Part shown: piece by piece, positions 4,881-6,370 of the stretch
Position numbering within the stretch: position 1 is the first letter of the stretch
Layout of the letters: each line of letters begins with the position of its first letter
DNA from: Alphaproteobacteria bacterium
GTDB lineage: Bacteria > Pseudomonadota > Alphaproteobacteria > SMXP01
Direction of reading: 5' to 3'
Length of the DNA: 6,370 bases
Assembly: GCA_021774995.1 (NCBI GenBank)
Contig: JAJFIM010000258.1
Span: 1 to 6,370 of the forward strand
Made by a program: the position numbers and the translations under genes
Notes under the pieces: model-generated
Database searches by the model: none
Told to the model about the DNA's origin: nothing
Seen by the model: only the letters and a program-made list of their open reading frames with translations

Positions 4881-6370
4881 ATGCCACGATTTTTTGCCAT
4901 GTTTTTTTCCGCGAAAGGCTACAATCAGTGGATCGTGCTGCTGTGCCTGGTGCTGGGAGGGGCGGCGCAGGCCGTTGGGTTCGCCGTTCTGGTTCCCATG
5001 CTTCAGATTGCGGAAAGCGGCGTTGACCCCGGAGGCAGCCCGATCAACGCTGTCGTCTTTCAGGGATTGGCCCTGGTGGGGCTTGAACCTGATTTGATTG
5101 TTTTGATGACGGTCGTGGTCGCCGGCACGTTGCTGAAAGCGGGGTTCGTCATTCTGGCCATGACTTATGTCGGTTACGCCGTGGCCGAGGTCGCGACGGA
5201 ATTGCGCACGCGCCTCATCACAGCCCTCGTTAAAGTTAAATGGAGTTATTTTGTCCACCAGCCCTTGGGCGGGATCGCCAATGCGATCAGCCTGGAGGCC
5301 CATCGCAGCGCCAATGCATATGCGATGGTCGCCCAGGTGCTAAACCATGGGATCTTAAGTTTTTTCTATATTGCCGTCGCCTTTGCCGTGTCGTGGAAAC
5401 TCGCTTTGGTTTCAATGGCGTTGGGGGGACTGATGATCTTGATGCTGACCACTTTTGTCCGCATCGCGCAACGCGCCGGCCACAAGCAAACGCGATACAC
5501 TAGCGCCTTGCTGACAAATCTTTCCGATATGCTGATTGGCATCAAACCACTCAAAGCAATGGCGCGGGCCAACCGGTTTACGCATCTGTTTTACGGGCAG
5601 ATAAACTCACTCAAAAAAGCGCTGCGCAAACAGGTTATTTCCAAACAGATTTTGAAAAACCTGGAAGAACCCCTCATCGCATTATCTCTCGGGATCGGGT
5701 TTGTCGGAGCCAAAGTCTATTGGGACACGCCCTTGAGTGAACTCATGGTTTTCGGGCTCTTGATAGGCCAAACCATCTCGAGCGTCTCCAAAGTCATGCA
5801 GCAATTGCAACTCGCCGTGATCGAGGAAAGCGCCTATCACGCAGTGCATAACATGATTAAAGACGTCGAAGGCCAAGCTGAAGTGGCTTCTATAGGAACT
5901 TCCCCCAGCCTGACTCAAGGCTGCGCATTCCAGGGCGTTTCATTCTCATATGGCAATCAGCAGGTTTTAGACTGCCTCTCCCTCGACATTCCCGCGGGAG
6001 AATTAACCGTGATCACGGGCAATTCAGGGGCTGGCAAAACAACCATCACGGATCTTTTGATTGGATTACATAAGCCCAGTGAGGGCCGCATCATGATCGA
6101 TGATACGCCGCTCAGCGAACTCAATATGGAATCATGGCGCCGCATGGTCGGCTATGTGCCGCAGGAACTCATCTTGTTTCACGACACCGTCGAAAATAAC
6201 ATCACGCTTGGCGATCCCTCCTTCACGAAGGACAATGTTCGCGAAGCGCTTGAGGCCTCTGGAGCGTGGGGTTTTATAAAAACTTTGGAGGACGGCTTAG
6301 AAACCATAGTTGGCGAACGGGGCATGGCCATGTCCGGCGGGCAACGCCAACGCATAGCCCTGGCGCGCGC
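4881..6370 (+). CDS. ABC exporter half-transporter, fused membrane and ATPase domains (C-terminus cut by window edge)
   Basis: An MsbA/ABCB-type exporter with its membrane domain first and its ATPase second; it should work as a dimer in the inner membrane. Counting from the ATG at 4881, 496 residues are present. Hydrophobic helices occur near 17-40, 71-97, 152-190 and 266-305. The ATPase domain shows the A-loop Tyr357 (FSYGNQQ), Walker A GNSGAGKT (380-387), Q-loop Gln428 (VGYVPQE) and the signature MSGGQRQRIALARA (from 484). The window ends before Walker B, so the last roughly 80-90 residues are missing. The start is uncertain: an in-frame ATG at 4809 would add 24 residues. It has GAGGGGG almost touching it, while 4881 has only a weak GAAG five bases upstream; an in-frame TAG at 4746 bounds both. 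The location beside lipid-type biosynthesis genes suggests export of a lipid or glycan product. The substrate is inferred from context only. Confidence 0.9.
   Translation, partial: MPRFFAMFFSAKGYNQWIVLLCLVLGGAAQAVGFAVLVPMLQIAESGVDPGGSPINAVVFQGLALVGLEPDLIVLMTVVVAGTLLKAGFVILAMTYVGYAVAEVATELRTRLITALVKVKWSYFVHQPLGGIANAISLEAHRSANAYAMVAQVLNHGILSFFYIAVAFAVSWKLALVSMALGGLMILMLTTFVRIAQRAGHKQTRYTSALLTNLSDMLIGIKPLKAMARANRFTHLFYGQINSLKKALRKQVISKQILKNLEEPLIALSLGIGFVGAKVYWDTPLSELMVFGLLIGQTISSVSKVMQQLQLAVIEESAYHAVHNMIKDVEGQAEVASIGTSPSLTQGCAFQGVSFSYGNQQVLDCLSLDIPAGELTVITGNSGAGKTTITDLLIGLHKPSEGRIMIDDTPLSELNMESWRRMVGYVPQELILFHDTVENNITLGDPSFTKDNVREALEASGAWGFIKTLEDGLETIVGERGMAMSGGQRQRIALAR

Noticed and set aside
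4764..5303. Minus-strand open frame of 179 codons
   Set aside because: It is antisense to the membrane domain of the ABC exporter. Its product is very rich in Gln, His, Arg and Asp, as expected for a shadow frame, and it has no motif.
1..6370. Search for insertion sequences, CRISPR arrays, tRNA or rRNA genes
   Set aside because: No transposase frame, regularly spaced repeats, tRNA cloverleaf or rRNA-like sequence was recognised by eye on either strand.

Overview
The window looks like a biosynthesis-plus-export locus from a bacterium of moderate GC content, most likely an alphaproteobacterium. The lineage guess rests on the style of the SqdB-like and HIT-family proteins and on codon habits. 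It is an inference from memory, not a database result. Four genes on the minus strand run leftward from about 3967, and two genes on the plus strand run rightward from about 4138. They diverge from a 170-base AT-rich regulatory region. Both outer genes are cut by the window edges.

The minus-strand genes, in transcription order, are: a two-domain membrane CDP-alcohol phosphotransferase (2705-3967); a HAD-IB phosphatase that overlaps it by an ATGA (1971-2708); a small LicC/IPCT-like nucleotidyltransferase (1149-1904); and a UDP-sulfoquinovose synthase (SqdB/SQD1)-like NAD-dependent enzyme (1-1084, C-terminus outside the window). The plus-strand genes are a HIT-family protein with an intact HxHxH centre (4138-4590) and an ABC exporter half-transporter (about 4881 to the right edge, cut just after the ABC signature).

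Read together, the genes suggest a route to an unusual membrane lipid or surface headgroup. The nucleotidyltransferase would make a CDP-activated (or other NDP-activated) alcohol or sugar. The CDP-alcohol phosphotransferase would transfer it to an acceptor in the membrane, and the HAD enzyme would remove a phosphate. The SqdB-like enzyme would make a sulfonated sugar nucleotide, and the ABC exporter would move the product across the membrane. Each family call is well supported by motifs. The joint pathway and its product are inference, and I know of no characterised system with exactly this gene set.

Non-coding structure: a 22-base element occurs twice (18 of 22 positions identical), once just upstream of the sqdB-like gene (1115-1136) and once in the divergent promoter region (4041-4062). 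A 7-base-arm dyad (4018-4041) abuts the second copy. A short stem-loop lies directly after the HAD stop codon (1951-1970). The 290-base gap at 4591-4880 is AT-rich on its left side, holds only a weak promoter candidate, and contains no RNA gene I can recognise.
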